NCBI RefSeq assembly: GCF_003852235.1
Contig: NZ_CP027732.1
Span: 2,046,001-2,110,000 of the forward strand
Length of the DNA stretch: 64,000 nt
Origin: Pseudomonas sp. R4-35-07
Lineage (GTDB): Bacteria; Pseudomonadota; Gammaproteobacteria; Pseudomonadales; Pseudomonadaceae
Direction: 5' to 3'
The notes under the pieces: model-generated
Told to the model about the DNA's origin: nothing
Seen by the model: the letters and a program-made list of their open reading frames with translations, nothing else
Databases searched by the model: none
Shown here: positions 8,875 through 18,022 of the stretch, in pieces
Layout of the letters: each line of letters opens with the position of its first letter
Numbering within the stretch: position 1 is the stretch's first letter
Translations under genes and position numbers: made by a program

Positions 8875-10554
8875 ATGCGTCTGAGCCTCAAGGCCAAAGT
8901 CCTGACCCTTGCCATAGTGCCGGTGTTGCTGTTCGCCCTGGTGATCAGCCTGACCACCGTGTGGATACTTCAGGGCCAGGCGCGCAACGAAGTGGATGAA
9001 ACCCGTCAACGTCTGCTCAATGACGCCAAGGCCACGCTGCACAGTTATGTCGAGGTGGCCCTGACCACCATCAAGCCGTTCTACGACGCGGCCGCCCCCG
9101 GTGATACGGCAGCGCGGGCGCAGGTGGTCAAGTTGCTGTCCAACACCAGCTACGGCAAGGACGGTTATTTCTTCGGCTACGATTCCGAGACCATTCGCCT
9201 GTTCAAGGGCAACAGCCCGGACGGCGTGGGCAAGAGTTTCAAGGACAACCGCGACCCCAACGGCGTCTACGTCAACCGCGACCTGGTCAAAGTCGGCAAG
9301 GACGGTACCCACTACCTGCAATACAGCTCGACCCAGCCCGGCCAGACCGAGCTGGTGCCCAAGCTCGGCTATACCGAATACCTGCCCAAGTGGGACATGG
9401 TCATCGGTACCTCGGTCAACCTGGATGGCATCGATGCTCAGGTTGCGGTGGTCGAGGCCAAGGTAGAGAAACGCATGGAAGGCGTACTGTTGAGCATTCT
9501 CGGTCTGGCGGTTGTGGTATTGCTGGTGATTGCTGCCGTCGGCCTGCTGGTGGCCAACACGATCCTGCGCCCACTGAGTCTGATGAAGGCCAACCTGGAC
9601 GATATCGCCGCCGGTGAAGGTGACTTGACACGCCGCCTGGCCATTACCAGCCAGGATGAGCTCGGCGACCTGGCCGGCGCGTTCAATCGGTTTGTCGACA
9701 AGATCCACGGCCTGGTCCGCCAGATCACCGAAATGACCGCGCAACTCACCGGCCTGGTGAGCCAGGTGTCCGAGCAAGCCCAGCGCTCGGAAACCGCCAT
9801 GGAACGCCAGCGTCACGAAACCGATCAGGTCGCCACCGCGATCAACCAGATGTCGTCCGCCGCCCATGAAGTGGCGCGCAGTGCCCAGGGGGCCGCCGTC
9901 GCCGCGCAGCAGACCGATGCCGAGGGCCAGGCCGCCAAGCGTGTGGTGGACGGCAGCATCGCGCAGATCCATGCGCTGGTGAACGATATCCGCAGCAGCG
10001 GTGTGTCCCTCGACAGCCTGCAGCAGGACGTGTCGTCGATTGTCAGTGTGCTTGGCGTGATCCGCTCGATTGCTGAACAAACCAACCTGCTGGCGCTCAA
10101 CGCGGCAATTGAAGCTGCGCGGGCAGGGGAGGCCGGACGTGGGTTTGCGGTGGTCGCCGATGAAGTGCGCGCCCTGGCCAGCCGCACCCAGACCAGCACT
10201 CAGGAAATCCAGGGCATGATCGACCGCCTGCAAAAAGGCACCGAAGCCGCCGTGGATGCCATGCGCCGCTCCAGCGATGCCGGGGACGGCACATCGGCCC
10301 AGGCCAACCAGGCCGGCGCGTCGCTCGACACCATGGCCCAGTTGATCGGCACCATCAACTCCATGAACGCGCAAATCGCCAGCGCCGCCGAGGAACAAAC
10401 CGCCGTGGCGGAAGAGATCAACCGCAGCGTGCACCAGATTGCCGTGGCGGTGGACAGCGTGGCCGATGAAACCCAGCTCGGCGCCCAGACTTCCCGCAGC
10501 CTGGCGGACTTGGGCCAGCGCCTTGGGCAGTTGGTGGGCCAGTTCAGGATCTGA
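8875..10554 (+). CDS. ctpM: Methyl-accepting chemotaxis protein, sCache sensor (CtpM-like)
   Basis: 559-residue chemoreceptor with a first membrane helix (about 10-31), one single-Cache_2 periplasmic domain (about 35-195; [31 protein letters not shown]), a second helix (about 203-228), HAMP and the signalling domain ([19 protein letters not shown]). Start ATG follows AAGAGAGAAAAGCC. In P. aeruginosa the malate receptor CtpM (PA2652) lies at the matching place beside an uncharacterised transporter and TlpQ, and sCache_2 receptors commonly bind small carboxylates. The malate assignment is therefore probable but not shown by sequence. Confidence 0.87.
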   Translation: MRLSLKAKVLTLAIVPVLLFALVISLTTVWILQGQARNEVDETRQRLLNDAKATLHSYVEVALTTIKPFYDAAAPGDTAARAQVVKLLSNTSYGKDGYFFGYDSETIRLFKGNSPDGVGKSFKDNRDPNGVYVNRDLVKVGKDGTHYLQYSSTQPGQTELVPKLGYTEYLPKWDMVIGTSVNLDGIDAQVAVVEAKVEKRMEGVLLSILGLAVVVLLVIAAVGLLVANTILRPLSLMKANLDDIAAGEGDLTRRLAITSQDELGDLAGAFNRFVDKIHGLVRQITEMTAQLTGLVSQVSEQAQRSETAMERQRHETDQVATAINQMSSAAHEVARSAQGAAVAAQQTDAEGQAAKRVVDGSIAQIHALVNDIRSSGVSLDSLQQDVSSIVSVLGVIRSIAEQTNLLALNAAIEAARAGEAGRGFAVVADEVRALASRTQTSTQEIQGMIDRLQKGTEAAVDAMRRSSDAGDGTSAQANQAGASLDTMAQLIGTINSMNAQIASAAEEQTAVAEEINRSVHQIAVAVDSVADETQLGAQTSRSLADLGQRLGQLVGQFRI

Positions 10555-10555
10555 C

Positions 10556-11869
10556 CTACACGTCGCGCATCAGCAAACCAAACGCAAGGTCCAGCTCGGC
10601 CGGCAGGGGCACATACACCGTGTGCCCATCCCCCGGCGCTACCTCGATGGCGTCGCCCTTGGCGTTATGCAAGGTGGCCAGGGCAAAGTGAAAGTTGCCG
10701 GCCGGCGTCATCAGTTCCAGCTGATTGCCCACGGCAAAGCGGTTCTTCACCTTGACCTCGGCCAGCTCGCCCCGGCGTTCACCGGTCAACTCACCCACAA
10801 ACTGCTGGCGCTCGGAGACGGAGCTGCCGTTCTGGTAGTTCTGGTATTCGTCGTGCACATGGCGGCGTAGGAAACCTTCGGTGTAACCGCGCTGGGCCAG
10901 GGATTCGAGGTCGGTCATCAAGCGGCGGTCAAAGGCGCGACCGGCCATTGCATCATCAATTGCGCGGCGATACACCTGGGTGGTGCGCGCGCAATAGAAG
11001 TGCGATTTGGTACGGCCTTCGATCTTCAGTGAATGCACGCCCATGCGGGTCAGGCGCTCCACGTGCTGCACGGCGCGCAGATCCTTGGCGTTCATGATGT
11101 AGGTGCCGTGTTCGTCTTCGAACGCCGGCATCTGCTCAGTGGGGCGATTGGCTTCCTGCAACAGGAATACCTGGTCGGTCGGCGTGCCGATGCCCAGCGT
11201 CGGTTCGAATGCCTGGACGATGTCACCCGTGGCGTTTTCCACCGCCGGGGTGGCCTGGTATTTCCATCGACATGCATTCGTGCAGGTGCCCTGGTTGGCG
11301 TCGCGCTTGTTCATGTAGCCCGATAGCAGGCAACGCCCGGAATAGGCCATGCACAGGGCGCCATGGACGAACACCTCCAGTTCCATGGCCGGCACGTGTT
11401 GGCGAATCTCGCCGATCTCTTCCAGCGACAACTCCCGTGACAGGATCACCCGGCAGATGCCTTGTTGTTGCCAGAACGCCACACTGGCCCAGTTGACGGT
11501 ATTGGCTTGAACCGACAAGTGAACCGGCATCTGCGCAAAATGCTGGCGCACCAGCATGATCAGCCCTGGGTCAGACATGATCAGCGCGTCCGGGCCCATG
11601 GCGACCACGGGGGCCAGGTCCTTGAGAAAGGTTTTCAGCTTGGCGTTGTGCGGCGCGATGTTCACCACCACGTAGAAACGCTTGCCCTGTGCATGGGCTT
11701 CCTGGATCCCGAGGGCCAGGTTGGCGTGGTCGAATTCATTGTTGCGCACGCGCAGGCTGTAGCGCGGCTGGCCGGCGTACACCGCATCGGCGCCATAGGC
11801 AAAGGCGTAACGCATGTTCTTCAACGTGCCGGCGGGCGCGAGCAGTTCGGGGGCGATCAGTGGGAGCAT
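10556..11869 (-). CDS. trhP: tRNA 5-hydroxyuridine modification protein TrhP (YegQ), peptidase U32 family
   Basis: Closely resembles E. coli YegQ/TrhP, which makes 5-hydroxyuridine at wobble U34 of tRNAs using prephenate. The 437-residue form begins MLPLIAPELLAPAGTLKNMR, the usual start region. Hallmarks are AYGADAVYAGQPRYS, FVHGALCMAYSGRCLLSGY, GTCTNACRWKY (cysteines expected for an iron-sulfur cluster) and SLKIEGRTKSHFYCAR. An upstream in-frame ATG at 11923 with a GGAT nearby would add 18 residues, so the start is not certain. The 3' end abuts the chemoreceptor gene stop tail to tail. Confidence 0.93.
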   Translation of the reverse strand: MLPLIAPELLAPAGTLKNMRYAFAYGADAVYAGQPRYSLRVRNNEFDHANLALGIQEAHAQGKRFYVVVNIAPHNAKLKTFLKDLAPVVAMGPDALIMSDPGLIMLVRQHFAQMPVHLSVQANTVNWASVAFWQQQGICRVILSRELSLEEIGEIRQHVPAMELEVFVHGALCMAYSGRCLLSGYMNKRDANQGTCTNACRWKYQATPAVENATGDIVQAFEPTLGIGTPTDQVFLLQEANRPTEQMPAFEDEHGTYIMNAKDLRAVQHVERLTRMGVHSLKIEGRTKSHFYCARTTQVYRRAIDDAMAGRAFDRRLMTDLESLAQRGYTEGFLRRHVHDEYQNYQNGSSVSERQQFVGELTGERRGELAEVKVKNRFAVGNQLELMTPAGNFHFALATLHNAKGDAIEVAPGDGHTVYVPLPAELDLAFGLLMRDV

Positions 11870-11934
11870 GGAGGTGTGAGCCGCAAAAGGCGCGAGGGTA
11901 GTGCAGGCCTTGGCGTGGTGCATTGATCCACGTC

Positions 11935-12030
11935 TAGATAAGCCGATCTATGCTTGTTCGAACAACCAGGGCACTCCCAGGTTTCGCTGCGGACTAAGCA
12001 ACAGGGCCGACACCGGCCCTGTGCTTTTTT
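11935..12030 (+). ncRNA. Candidate small RNA or attenuated leader
   Basis: This forward stretch between two genes ends in a strong terminator (12001-12030) although no forward gene precedes it. It contains a perfect 12-bp palindrome TTGTTCGAACAA (11954-11965) and possible -10 boxes TAGATA (about 11935) or TATGCT (about 11949). It could be a short independent RNA or a leader that attenuates the AI-2E-family gene starting at 12045. No known RNA family was recognised. Confidence 0.35.
12001..12030 (+). terminator. Rho-independent terminator in front of the AI-2E-family gene
   Basis: Nine-base perfect stem ACAGGGCCG/CGGCCCTGT, four-base loop, then GC and six T. It ends 14 bases before the next start codon. 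Confidence 0.8.
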
Positions 12031-12044
12031 GACATGGATCGGAC

Positions 12045-13112
12045 ATGAATCAAACCAACCTGCAATTCAAGACCCTGCTGTTACTGCTGGCCCTGGTGAC
12101 CGTCGCCTTCATCTGGATATTGCTGCCGTTTTACGGCGCGGTGTTCTGGGCGGTGATCCTCGGCATCATCTTCGCGCCCATGCAGCGCCGCCTGCAGCAG
12201 CGCTTTGGCTGGAACCGCAACCTGACTTCCCTGACCACCTTGACGGTGTGCCTGGTGATCGCGATTTTGCCAGTGATCATTACCAGCGCCTTGCTGGTGC
12301 AAGAGGGCGCCACCCTTTACAAGAACGTCGAAAGCGGCCAGTTGGATGTGGCCGGTTATATCGAGCAGTTCAAGCATTTCCTCCCGCCATACTTCCAGCA
12401 CCTGCTGGACCGCTTCGGCATGGGCAACCTGGAAGGGCTGCGGGAAAAGGTGGTGAAAGGCGCGATGCAGGGCAGCCAGTTCTTCGCCACACAGGCGTTC
12501 AGCTTCGGCCAGGGCACGTTCGATTTCCTGGTGAGCTTTTTCATCATGCTCTACCTGCTGTTTTTCCTCCTGCGCGACGGCCCGGAACTGGTGCGCAAGG
12601 TGCGCACGGCGGTGCCATTGGCCGAGCCGCAAAAGCGTCGCCTGCAACTCAAGTTCAACCGGGTGGTGCGAGCCACGGTCAAGGGCAACGTGCTGGTGGC
12701 CGTCACTCAAGGTGCGCTGGGGGGCTTTATTTTCTGGTTCCTGGATATTCCCAGTGCGTTGCTCTGGGCGGTATTGATGGCGTTTCTATCCCTGCTGCCT
12801 GCGGTGGGTGCCGGGATTGTATGGGGCCCGGTGGCCGCCTACTTCCTGTTGAGCGGTTCGATCTGGCAGGGCGTGGTGCTGGCGCTGTTCGGCGTGTTCG
12901 TGATCGGCCTGGTAGACAACGTACTGCGCCCGATTCTGGTGGGCAAGGACACCAAGATGCCGGACTACCTGATCCTGATCTCGACGCTGGGCGGCTTGTC
13001 GGTATTCGGCCTGAACGGCTTCGTGATCGGGCCGCTGGTCGCGGCGCTGTTCATTTCCTGCTGGGCGTTGTTCGTGGAAACCAAGCCGCGCGTCAAATTG
13101 CCGTTGCCCTAG
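12045..13112 (+). CDS. AI-2E family (PerM-type) inner-membrane permease
   Basis: 355 residues with about 7-8 membrane helices in the family pattern: two N-terminal helices, a soluble region with amphipathic helices (about 85-150), then LLFFLLRDG and the conserved C-terminal block LPAVGAGIVWGPVAAYFL ... DNVLRPILVG. Members export autoinducer-2 or act as Na+(K+)/H+ antiporters; which applies cannot be read here. GGATCGG precedes the ATG, and a terminator sits immediately upstream. The stop overlaps the convergent small gene below by four bases. Confidence 0.85.
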   Translation: MNQTNLQFKTLLLLLALVTVAFIWILLPFYGAVFWAVILGIIFAPMQRRLQQRFGWNRNLTSLTTLTVCLVIAILPVIITSALLVQEGATLYKNVESGQLDVAGYIEQFKHFLPPYFQHLLDRFGMGNLEGLREKVVKGAMQGSQFFATQAFSFGQGTFDFLVSFFIMLYLLFFLLRDGPELVRKVRTAVPLAEPQKRRLQLKFNRVVRATVKGNVLVAVTQGALGGFIFWFLDIPSALLWAVLMAFLSLLPAVGAGIVWGPVAAYFLLSGSIWQGVVLALFGVFVIGLVDNVLRPILVGKDTKMPDYLILISTLGGLSVFGLNGFVIGPLVAALFISCWALFVETKPRVKLPLP

Positions 13113-13285
13113 GCTTCAAGCCTGTAGTTGGCAGCCAGTTGCAGTTGGGCGTCGGATAACGAAGTGAGCGGGCCGCTGATAGGCTCGCCATCGCGTACTA
13201 CATACCAGCAGGCGAGCAAGCCCAGCTTGCGAAGAGGGGCGGGAACGGCGCTGCCGATGACGGACATGATCTGAACAGTGGGCAT
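13109..13285 (-). CDS. Small conserved hypothetical protein (58 aa)
   Basis: A short protein beginning MPTVQIMSVIGSAVPAPLRK with a perfect GGAGG six bases before the ATG at 13285. It contains CWYVVRDGEPISGPL and ends QLAANYRLEA. The strong ribosome site and sensible composition support a real gene. It is convergent with the AI-2E-family gene and the two stop codons overlap (13109-13112). Function unknown. Confidence 0.65.
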   Translation of the reverse strand: MPTVQIMSVIGSAVPAPLRKLGLLACWYVVRDGEPISGPLTSLSDAQLQLAANYRLEA

Positions 13286-13376
13286 AAGTACCTCCAAACG
13301 TTATGGAGGTCACCTTACGGTGCGGCGGCGCGTAGGAAAAATCACCTGGCTCGATAGTCAATATCAACGCCGGGCG

Positions 13377-13571
13377 TCAGTCCACCACTTGGTCGAGCAT
13401 GTGCACCACTTCCTGTTCGCTGAGCAGGCCCTTGCGCACCAGGTTCTCTGCCAGCAATGCCAGGAACTTCGCGCTGCGGTGGCCTTCCAGGTGCTTGAGT
13501 TCGGTCAGGGCGCTATAAACCTTGCTGGAAGTGCAGAGGCCAGCGGTGCGATGCGGATTTTGTGTGGGCAT
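13377..13571 (-). CDS. Small conserved hypothetical protein (64 aa)
   Basis: A 64-residue protein from ATG 13571 (MPTQNPHRTAGLCTSSK), mostly helical, ending LSEQEVVHMLDQVVD. The region upstream of the ATG has only a weak GGA ribosome site. The longer frame to 13664 would add a poor N-terminus. No domain recognised; it has the look of a stable cytoplasmic helical protein. Confidence 0.55.
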   Translation of the reverse strand: MPTQNPHRTAGLCTSSKVYSALTELKHLEGHRSAKFLALLAENLVRKGLLSEQEVVHMLDQVVD

Positions 13572-13752
13572 GGTCAATCGTCCGTAATTGTTATTGGGTG
13601 GACAGGGTCGATAGTGAAACGGGCTCATGACACAAACATGACAGCGTTCGTACCGGTCGAGCAAGAGGAGATCCCAACCGGATCATGTGGGATTGCCGCC
13701 CGAGCATTGTCCTCACAACGACCTTTGCAAGATAAATCCAGACGTTCCAGGC

Positions 13753-13784
13753 AAAAAAAAGGCCCCGCGTGTGGGCGAGGCCTG
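13753..13784 (-). terminator. Rho-independent terminator downstream of the Tyr/Pro-rich protein gene
   Basis: On the minus strand an AGGCCTCGCC/GCGGGGCCT stem is followed by eight T. It is correctly placed about 20 bases after the stop at 13804. Confidence 0.75.
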
Positions 13785-13803
13785 TTGCATGTACAGCAAT
13801 GTG

Positions 13804-14157
13804 TTACCAGCCGTGGCGGTAGTAGCCGTGGGGCGGGCCATAGTAGCCATAACCCCGTGGCGGGCCGTAATAGACCGGCGCCGGGCGGTAATAAACCTGT
13901 TGCTGCACGTACACCGGTGGCGGCGGTGCGTAGTAGACCGGCGGCGGAGCGGCATACACCGGCTGCGGCTGGACGTACACCGGTTGCTGCACATAAACCT
14001 CACGAGGCTGGCTGGCAACCACGGAGCCGACAACGGCTGCACCGACAAGAGCACCCAATACGGCCGGGCCGCCCCAACCACCACCGTGGGCGGAGGCTTG
14101 GCCTGCCATCGCGAGTGCGCCAATAAGCAAGGCGATCCTGGGGACTTTACGCATCAT
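13804..14157 (-). CDS. Exported Tyr/Pro/Gly-rich small protein
   Basis: 117 residues from ATG 14157 (GAGG eight bases upstream). It has a signal peptide (MMRKVPRIALLIGALAMAGQ, cleavage near ASA/HGGG) and a glycine/alanine helix VLGALVGAAVVGSVVA that could insert in a membrane. The rest is low-complexity, rich in Tyr, Pro, Val and Gln (repeats of PVYVQ, PPPVYY, YYGPP). Similar proteins in Pseudomonas are annotated as hypothetical or glycine-zipper-like envelope proteins. The role is unknown. Confidence 0.7.
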   Translation of the reverse strand: MMRKVPRIALLIGALAMAGQASAHGGGWGGPAVLGALVGAAVVGSVVASQPREVYVQQPVYVQPQPVYAAPPPVYYAPPPPVYVQQQVYYRPAPVYYGPPRGYGYYGPPHGYYRHGW

Positions 14158-14319
14158 GGTCATTCCTCGGTTAGCCCCTGCGCTTGTGGTCTGCAATCAA
14201 TAGACTCAAGGATTGTCGCGGGGATACTTTTAAGACAACGTATTTCTGAAAAACAGCACAGCCGATAGGTAAAGGTTGTGTAAGGTCTGTACCGATTTGC
14301 TTACTTCAAGGAGCTACCC

Positions 14320-15138
14320 ATGCAGATGCACCCCAACAAGGACACCCAACTGTGCATGTCACTGTCGGCGCGGCCCGGGAATTTCGGCCTGCGTTTCCAT
14401 AACCATCTGTATGAGCAGTTGGGCCTGAATTTTTACTATAAAGCCTTCAGCAGCCAGGATCTGCCCGGCGCGATCGGTGGCATACGGGCGCTGGGCATCC
14501 GGGGTTGCGGCGTGTCGATGCCGTTCAAGGAGGCTGCCATCGCTTTAGTGGACGAACTGGACGATTCGGTTCAAGCCATCGATTCCCTGAACACCATCGT
14601 CAACACCGGCGGCAGTCTCAAGGCCTACAACACGGACTACATTGCCGTCGAGCAACTGCTGAAAAAACACCAGGTGCCGAAGGACTCAAGCTTCGCCCTG
14701 CGCGGCAGCGGCGGCATGGCCAAGGCCGTGGCCAGCGCTTTGCGTGACGGCGGTTACGCCAATGGCGTGATCGTGGCGCGCAATGAGGTGGCGGGCAGGG
14801 CGCTGGCACGTAATCTGGGGTATGAGTGGCAAGCTGAACTGGGCGGGTTGCGCCCGCGCATGCTGGTTAACGTGACACCGATTGGCATGACCGGCGGGGC
14901 AGAGGCGGATCAGTTGGCATTCGAGGCCGATGCCGTTGATCAAGCCGAGACGGTGTTCGATGTCGTGGCGATCCCCGCTGAAACCCCGTTGATCGTGCGC
15001 GGGCGTGCCCAGGGCAAGCGGGTGATTACCGGCCTTGAAGTGATTGCGATCCAGGCATTGGAGCAGTTTGTGCTGTATACCGGCGTGCGTCCTACACCGG
15101 AGCAATTTCAGGCGGCCGTGGCGTTCGCCCGGACCTGA
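14320..15138 (+). CDS. Shikimate 5-dehydrogenase-like protein (AroE paralogue)
   Basis: 272 residues with the shikimate dehydrogenase fold: catalytic Lys70 in GVSMPFKEAAI, Asp106 in KAYNTDYIA, a diverged nucleotide loop RGSGGMAKAVASAL (about 128-141) and VNVTPIGMTGG. The N-terminal substrate region (LCMSLSARPGNFGLRFHN) departs from the SPIAHSxSP pattern of true AroE, so this is probably one of the AroE-like side groups with another substrate (for example quinate-like). Monocistronic, followed by a REPIN. ATG at 14320 has AAGGAG nearby. Confidence 0.8.
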   Translation: MQMHPNKDTQLCMSLSARPGNFGLRFHNHLYEQLGLNFYYKAFSSQDLPGAIGGIRALGIRGCGVSMPFKEAAIALVDELDDSVQAIDSLNTIVNTGGSLKAYNTDYIAVEQLLKKHQVPKDSSFALRGSGGMAKAVASALRDGGYANGVIVARNEVAGRALARNLGYEWQAELGGLRPRMLVNVTPIGMTGGAEADQLAFEADAVDQAETVFDVVAIPAETPLIVRGRAQGKRVITGLEVIAIQALEQFVLYTGVRPTPEQFQAAVAFART

Positions 15139-15157
15139 CGGTTTAAGCGGGGAGCGA

Positions 15158-15271
15158 TGTAGGAGCGAGCTTGCTCGCGAAAAACTCAAGGCCGCCGCGT
15201 TTATCCAGAATAAATGCGTTGCCTGGGCGTTTTTCGCGAGCAAGGGCTAGCCGCCCGCCTCGCTCCTACAA
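15158..15271. repeat. REPIN with an expanded right-hand apex
   Basis: The left REP is canonical (TGTAGGAGCGAGCTTGCTCG). The right REP carries 14 extra bases, GGCTAGCCGCCCGC, between GCGAGCAAG and CTCGCTCCTACA. Confidence 0.8.
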
Positions 15272-15300
15272 CTGGCAGCATGTTCCAAGTTGGATGCTCG

Positions 15301-15951
15301 TCAGGCCTGTTCCAACTGCGCCAGGCGTTCTTCCAGCGCCGCAATTCGCGCTTCCAGCTCTTCGATACGCTCGACGGAGACGCCCCCGCCGCCGCGCTCC
15401 ACCGGGTTACCGCGCGCGGCAATAATCGTTTCGATATCCGCCGGGTCCCCCAGCGCATGGGTATACCGGTCCTCGCGCTGCCCCGCCTGGCGCGGCACCA
15501 ATAGCGCCAGGCCCCGTGCAATCAGGCGTTCGAGTTGGTGCACCACCTGCTCGGCGTCCTCAAAGTCATGCATGCGCCCGCTGCGCGTCAGCAACTCATT
15601 GACCGTCTGCGGGCCGCGCAGGAACAGCAGCCCGATCAGGATCATTTGCGCGGGCACCAGTTCCAGCGCCTTGTCCACGCGGTGTTCCCAGCGGTCGGCG
15701 CGGCTGCCCATGACCAGCCGGGTATAACCCTGACCTTCCAGTACGCGCAAGCTCTGGCCAACCTGGCCTTGGCTGAGATTGGTCACCGGTTCCCGGCTGG
15801 TTTTCTGGTTGCACGCCAGCACCAGGGCGTTGAGGGTCAGGGGGTAGGTTTCCGGGTTGGTCGCCTGTTTCTCGATCAGGCAGCCCAGGATGCGGATTTC
15901 CGTGCTGTTCAGGCGCGGCTCAGGCGTGTCGGTGTCGTGCTCGGCGGTCAT
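15301..15951 (-). CDS. yceH: YceH family protein (DUF480)
   Basis: 216 residues with two winged-helix-like DUF480 units: [28 protein letters not shown] at the start, and [26 protein letters not shown] in the middle. It ends in a coiled coil ([21 protein letters not shown]). The family is widespread in proteobacteria with no settled function; DNA binding is possible from the fold. ATG at 15951 has AGGGA nine bases upstream; the longer frame to 15978 is unlikely. Confidence 0.88.
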   Translation of the reverse strand: MTAEHDTDTPEPRLNSTEIRILGCLIEKQATNPETYPLTLNALVLACNQKTSREPVTNLSQGQVGQSLRVLEGQGYTRLVMGSRADRWEHRVDKALELVPAQMILIGLLFLRGPQTVNELLTRSGRMHDFEDAEQVVHQLERLIARGLALLVPRQAGQREDRYTHALGDPADIETIIAARGNPVERGGGGVSVERIEELEARIAALEERLAQLEQA

Positions 15952-16021
15952 CGCGCTTTCCCTATGCAGTGAATCCACTAGCCTAAGCTGGAAAAAATAA
16001 AAGACAAGCGGCAGGCATGGC

Positions 16022-16027
16022 TATAAT
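16022..16027 (+). promoter_or_regulatory. Consensus -10 box of the DUF1993 gene
   Basis: A perfect TATAAT 39 bases before the ATG at 16067; the -35 region is poor. Confidence 0.4.
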
Positions 16028-16066
16028 CGTCGCTGGTTCCAACCCTGCCATTACTACGAGACTGAC

Positions 16067-16576
16067 ATGACCATTTCCCTGTATGCCGCTTCTATCCCAG
16101 TCTTCAAGCAAATGCTCAACGCCCTCAGCGATGTGCTGAACAAAGCCGAAGCCCACGCCACCGCCAAGAACATCGAGCCGAACGCTCTGCTGCAAGCGCG
16201 CCTGTTCCCGGATATGTTCGCGCTGGTGCGCCAGGTGCAGATCGCCGTCGACTTCGCCAAGGGCGTTTCCGCGCGCCTGGCCGAGATCGAAGTGCCGAAG
16301 TACGAAGACAGCGAAGTCACCTTCGCCGACCTGCAAGCGCTGATCGCCAAGGTGCTGGCCTTCGTCGATACCATCAAGCCCGAGCAGATCGACGGCAAGG
16401 AAGGCATCGAAATCGTCACCCGCCCAGGCACCCCGAAAGAGAAGCGCTTCAGCGGCCAGTCCTACTTGCTGACCTACGGCCTGCCGCAGTTCTTCTTCCA
16501 CGTCACTACCGCTTACGCCTTGCTGCGCCATAACGGCGTTGAAGTGGGCAAGCGTGACTACATGGGCGCTTTCTAA
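16067..16576 (+). CDS. DUF1993 domain-containing protein
   Basis: 169 residues, all helical, matching the DUF1993 pattern (ASIPVFKQMLNALSDVLNKAE, LFPDMFALVRQVQIA, the late PQFFFHVTTAYALLRHNGVEVGK). The family relates to the DinB-like four-helix fold and is of unknown function. It is expressed alone, between a consensus -10 box and a strong bidirectional terminator. Confidence 0.88.
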   Translation: MTISLYAASIPVFKQMLNALSDVLNKAEAHATAKNIEPNALLQARLFPDMFALVRQVQIAVDFAKGVSARLAEIEVPKYEDSEVTFADLQALIAKVLAFVDTIKPEQIDGKEGIEIVTRPGTPKEKRFSGQSYLLTYGLPQFFFHVTTAYALLRHNGVEVGKRDYMGAF

Positions 16577-16585
16577 GCACCCACT

Positions 16586-16629
16586 AAAAAGCCCGGGTGC
16601 GTTCGTCAATGAACGGCCCGGGCTTTTTT
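16586..16629. terminator. Bidirectional rho-independent terminator
   Basis: AAAAAAGCCCGGG/CCCGGGCTTTTTT-type stem with an inner CGTTC/GAACG helix, between the convergent DUF1993 and sstT genes; A-run on one side and T-run on the other serve both strands. Confidence 0.9.
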
Positions 16630-16640
16630 ACAGCCGGCGT

Positions 16641-17861
16641 TCAAGCCAACTGTTTATCCTTGTCCAGGCACGCCGCCGCGGTAAACAGCACATCGGTGGA
16701 CGAGTTGAGCGCGGTTTCCGCCGAATCCTGCAGCACACCGATGATGAAGCCTACAGCCACCACCTGCATGGCGATCTCGCTCGGAATGCCGAACAGGCTG
16801 CACGCCAGCGGAATCAACAGCAGCGAGCCACCGGCCACGCCCGAAGCCCCGCAGGCGCAAATGGCCGCGACCACACTGAGCAGCACGGCGGTGGGCAGGT
16901 CTACGGCAATGCCCAGCGTGTGCACGGCCGCCAGGGTCAGCACCGTAATGGTGATCGCGGCGCCGGCCATATTGATCGTGGCGCCAAGCGGGATCGACAC
17001 CGAGTAGGTGTCTTCATGCAGGCCCAGGCGTTTGCTCAGCGCCAGGTTCACCGGAATATTCGCCGCCGAACTGCGGGTGAAGAACGCGGTAATACCGCTT
17101 TCGCGCAGGCACAGCAGCACCAGCGGATAAGGGTTGCGACGCAGTTTCCAGAATACGATGGCCGGGTTGATCACCAGCGCCACGAACAGCATGCAGCCGA
17201 TCAGCACCACCAGCAGGTGGGCGTAGCCGAGCAGGGCGCCGAAGCCGGAGGTGGCCAGGGTCGAGGCGACCAGGCCGAAGATCCCCAGCGGGGCAAAGCG
17301 GATCACCACGCGCACGATCAGCGTCACACCGTTGGACAGGTCATCGAGCACCGTGCGGGTCGTTTCGCCGGCATGGCGAATGGCAATGCCCATGCCGATG
17401 GCCCAGGCCAGAATGCCGATGAAATTGGCATTCATCAGCGCGCTGATCGGGTTATCGACCACGCTCAGCAGCAGGCTTTGCAGCACCTCGCCAATACCGC
17501 CGGGAGCGCTCACGGTCGCGTCATGGGTGGCCAGTACCAGGGACGACGGAAACAGCATGCTGGCAACCACCGCAACCACGGCAGCGGCAAAGGTACCCAG
17601 CAGATACAGGAACAGGATCGGCCGGATATGGGTTTCCTGGCCGTGTTTATGATTGGCGATAGACGCCATCACCAGCACGAACACCAGGATCGGCGCGACG
17701 GCCTTCAGCGCCGTGACGAACACTTTGCCGATAAACCCGGTGGCCTTGGCGGCCTCAGGCAAGCACAGGGCCAGCAGAATCCCGGCGATCAGGCCGATGA
17801 TAATTTGGGTGACCAGGCTGACGCGCATTAAACGTTGCAGCAGGGAAGGGGCAGCAGTCAT
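16641..17861 (-). CDS. sstT: Serine/threonine:Na+ symporter SstT
   Basis: 406-residue dicarboxylate/amino acid:cation symporter (DAACS) with eight helices and two re-entrant loops. Visible motifs are [18 protein letters not shown] (serine-rich hairpin), [16 protein letters not shown] and [23 protein letters not shown]. These match SstT rather than GltP or DctA. It imports serine and threonine with sodium. The start gives [20 protein letters not shown]; the gene shares the bidirectional terminator with the DUF1993 gene. Confidence 0.92.
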   Translation of the reverse strand: MTAAPSLLQRLMRVSLVTQIIIGLIAGILLALCLPEAAKATGFIGKVFVTALKAVAPILVFVLVMASIANHKHGQETHIRPILFLYLLGTFAAAVVAVVASMLFPSSLVLATHDATVSAPGGIGEVLQSLLLSVVDNPISALMNANFIGILAWAIGMGIAIRHAGETTRTVLDDLSNGVTLIVRVVIRFAPLGIFGLVASTLATSGFGALLGYAHLLVVLIGCMLFVALVINPAIVFWKLRRNPYPLVLLCLRESGITAFFTRSSAANIPVNLALSKRLGLHEDTYSVSIPLGATINMAGAAITITVLTLAAVHTLGIAVDLPTAVLLSVVAAICACGASGVAGGSLLLIPLACSLFGIPSEIAMQVVAVGFIIGVLQDSAETALNSSTDVLFTAAACLDKDKQLA

Positions 17862-18022
17862 AAACAGTTGTCTCTGGTTTTTTTAGTAGGGCACAGCATT
17901 GCAAGGAGAAAGTACTGTAGGCAGCAGGCGCGAAGTCTAACATGCTGTAGGACGGGTCCCGTTCGCTGCGTCATTCCGTCACCCGCACTGTCGGATTTGG
18001 ATTCATCGGCGCGGGCGTGTCA

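Noticed and set aside
8845..10434. 529-codon reverse open frame
   Set aside because: Antisense shadow of the CtpM-like receptor.
13278..14126. 282-codon forward open frame
   Set aside because: Covers intergenic DNA and the antisense of two small genes and a terminator; no ribosome site or domain.
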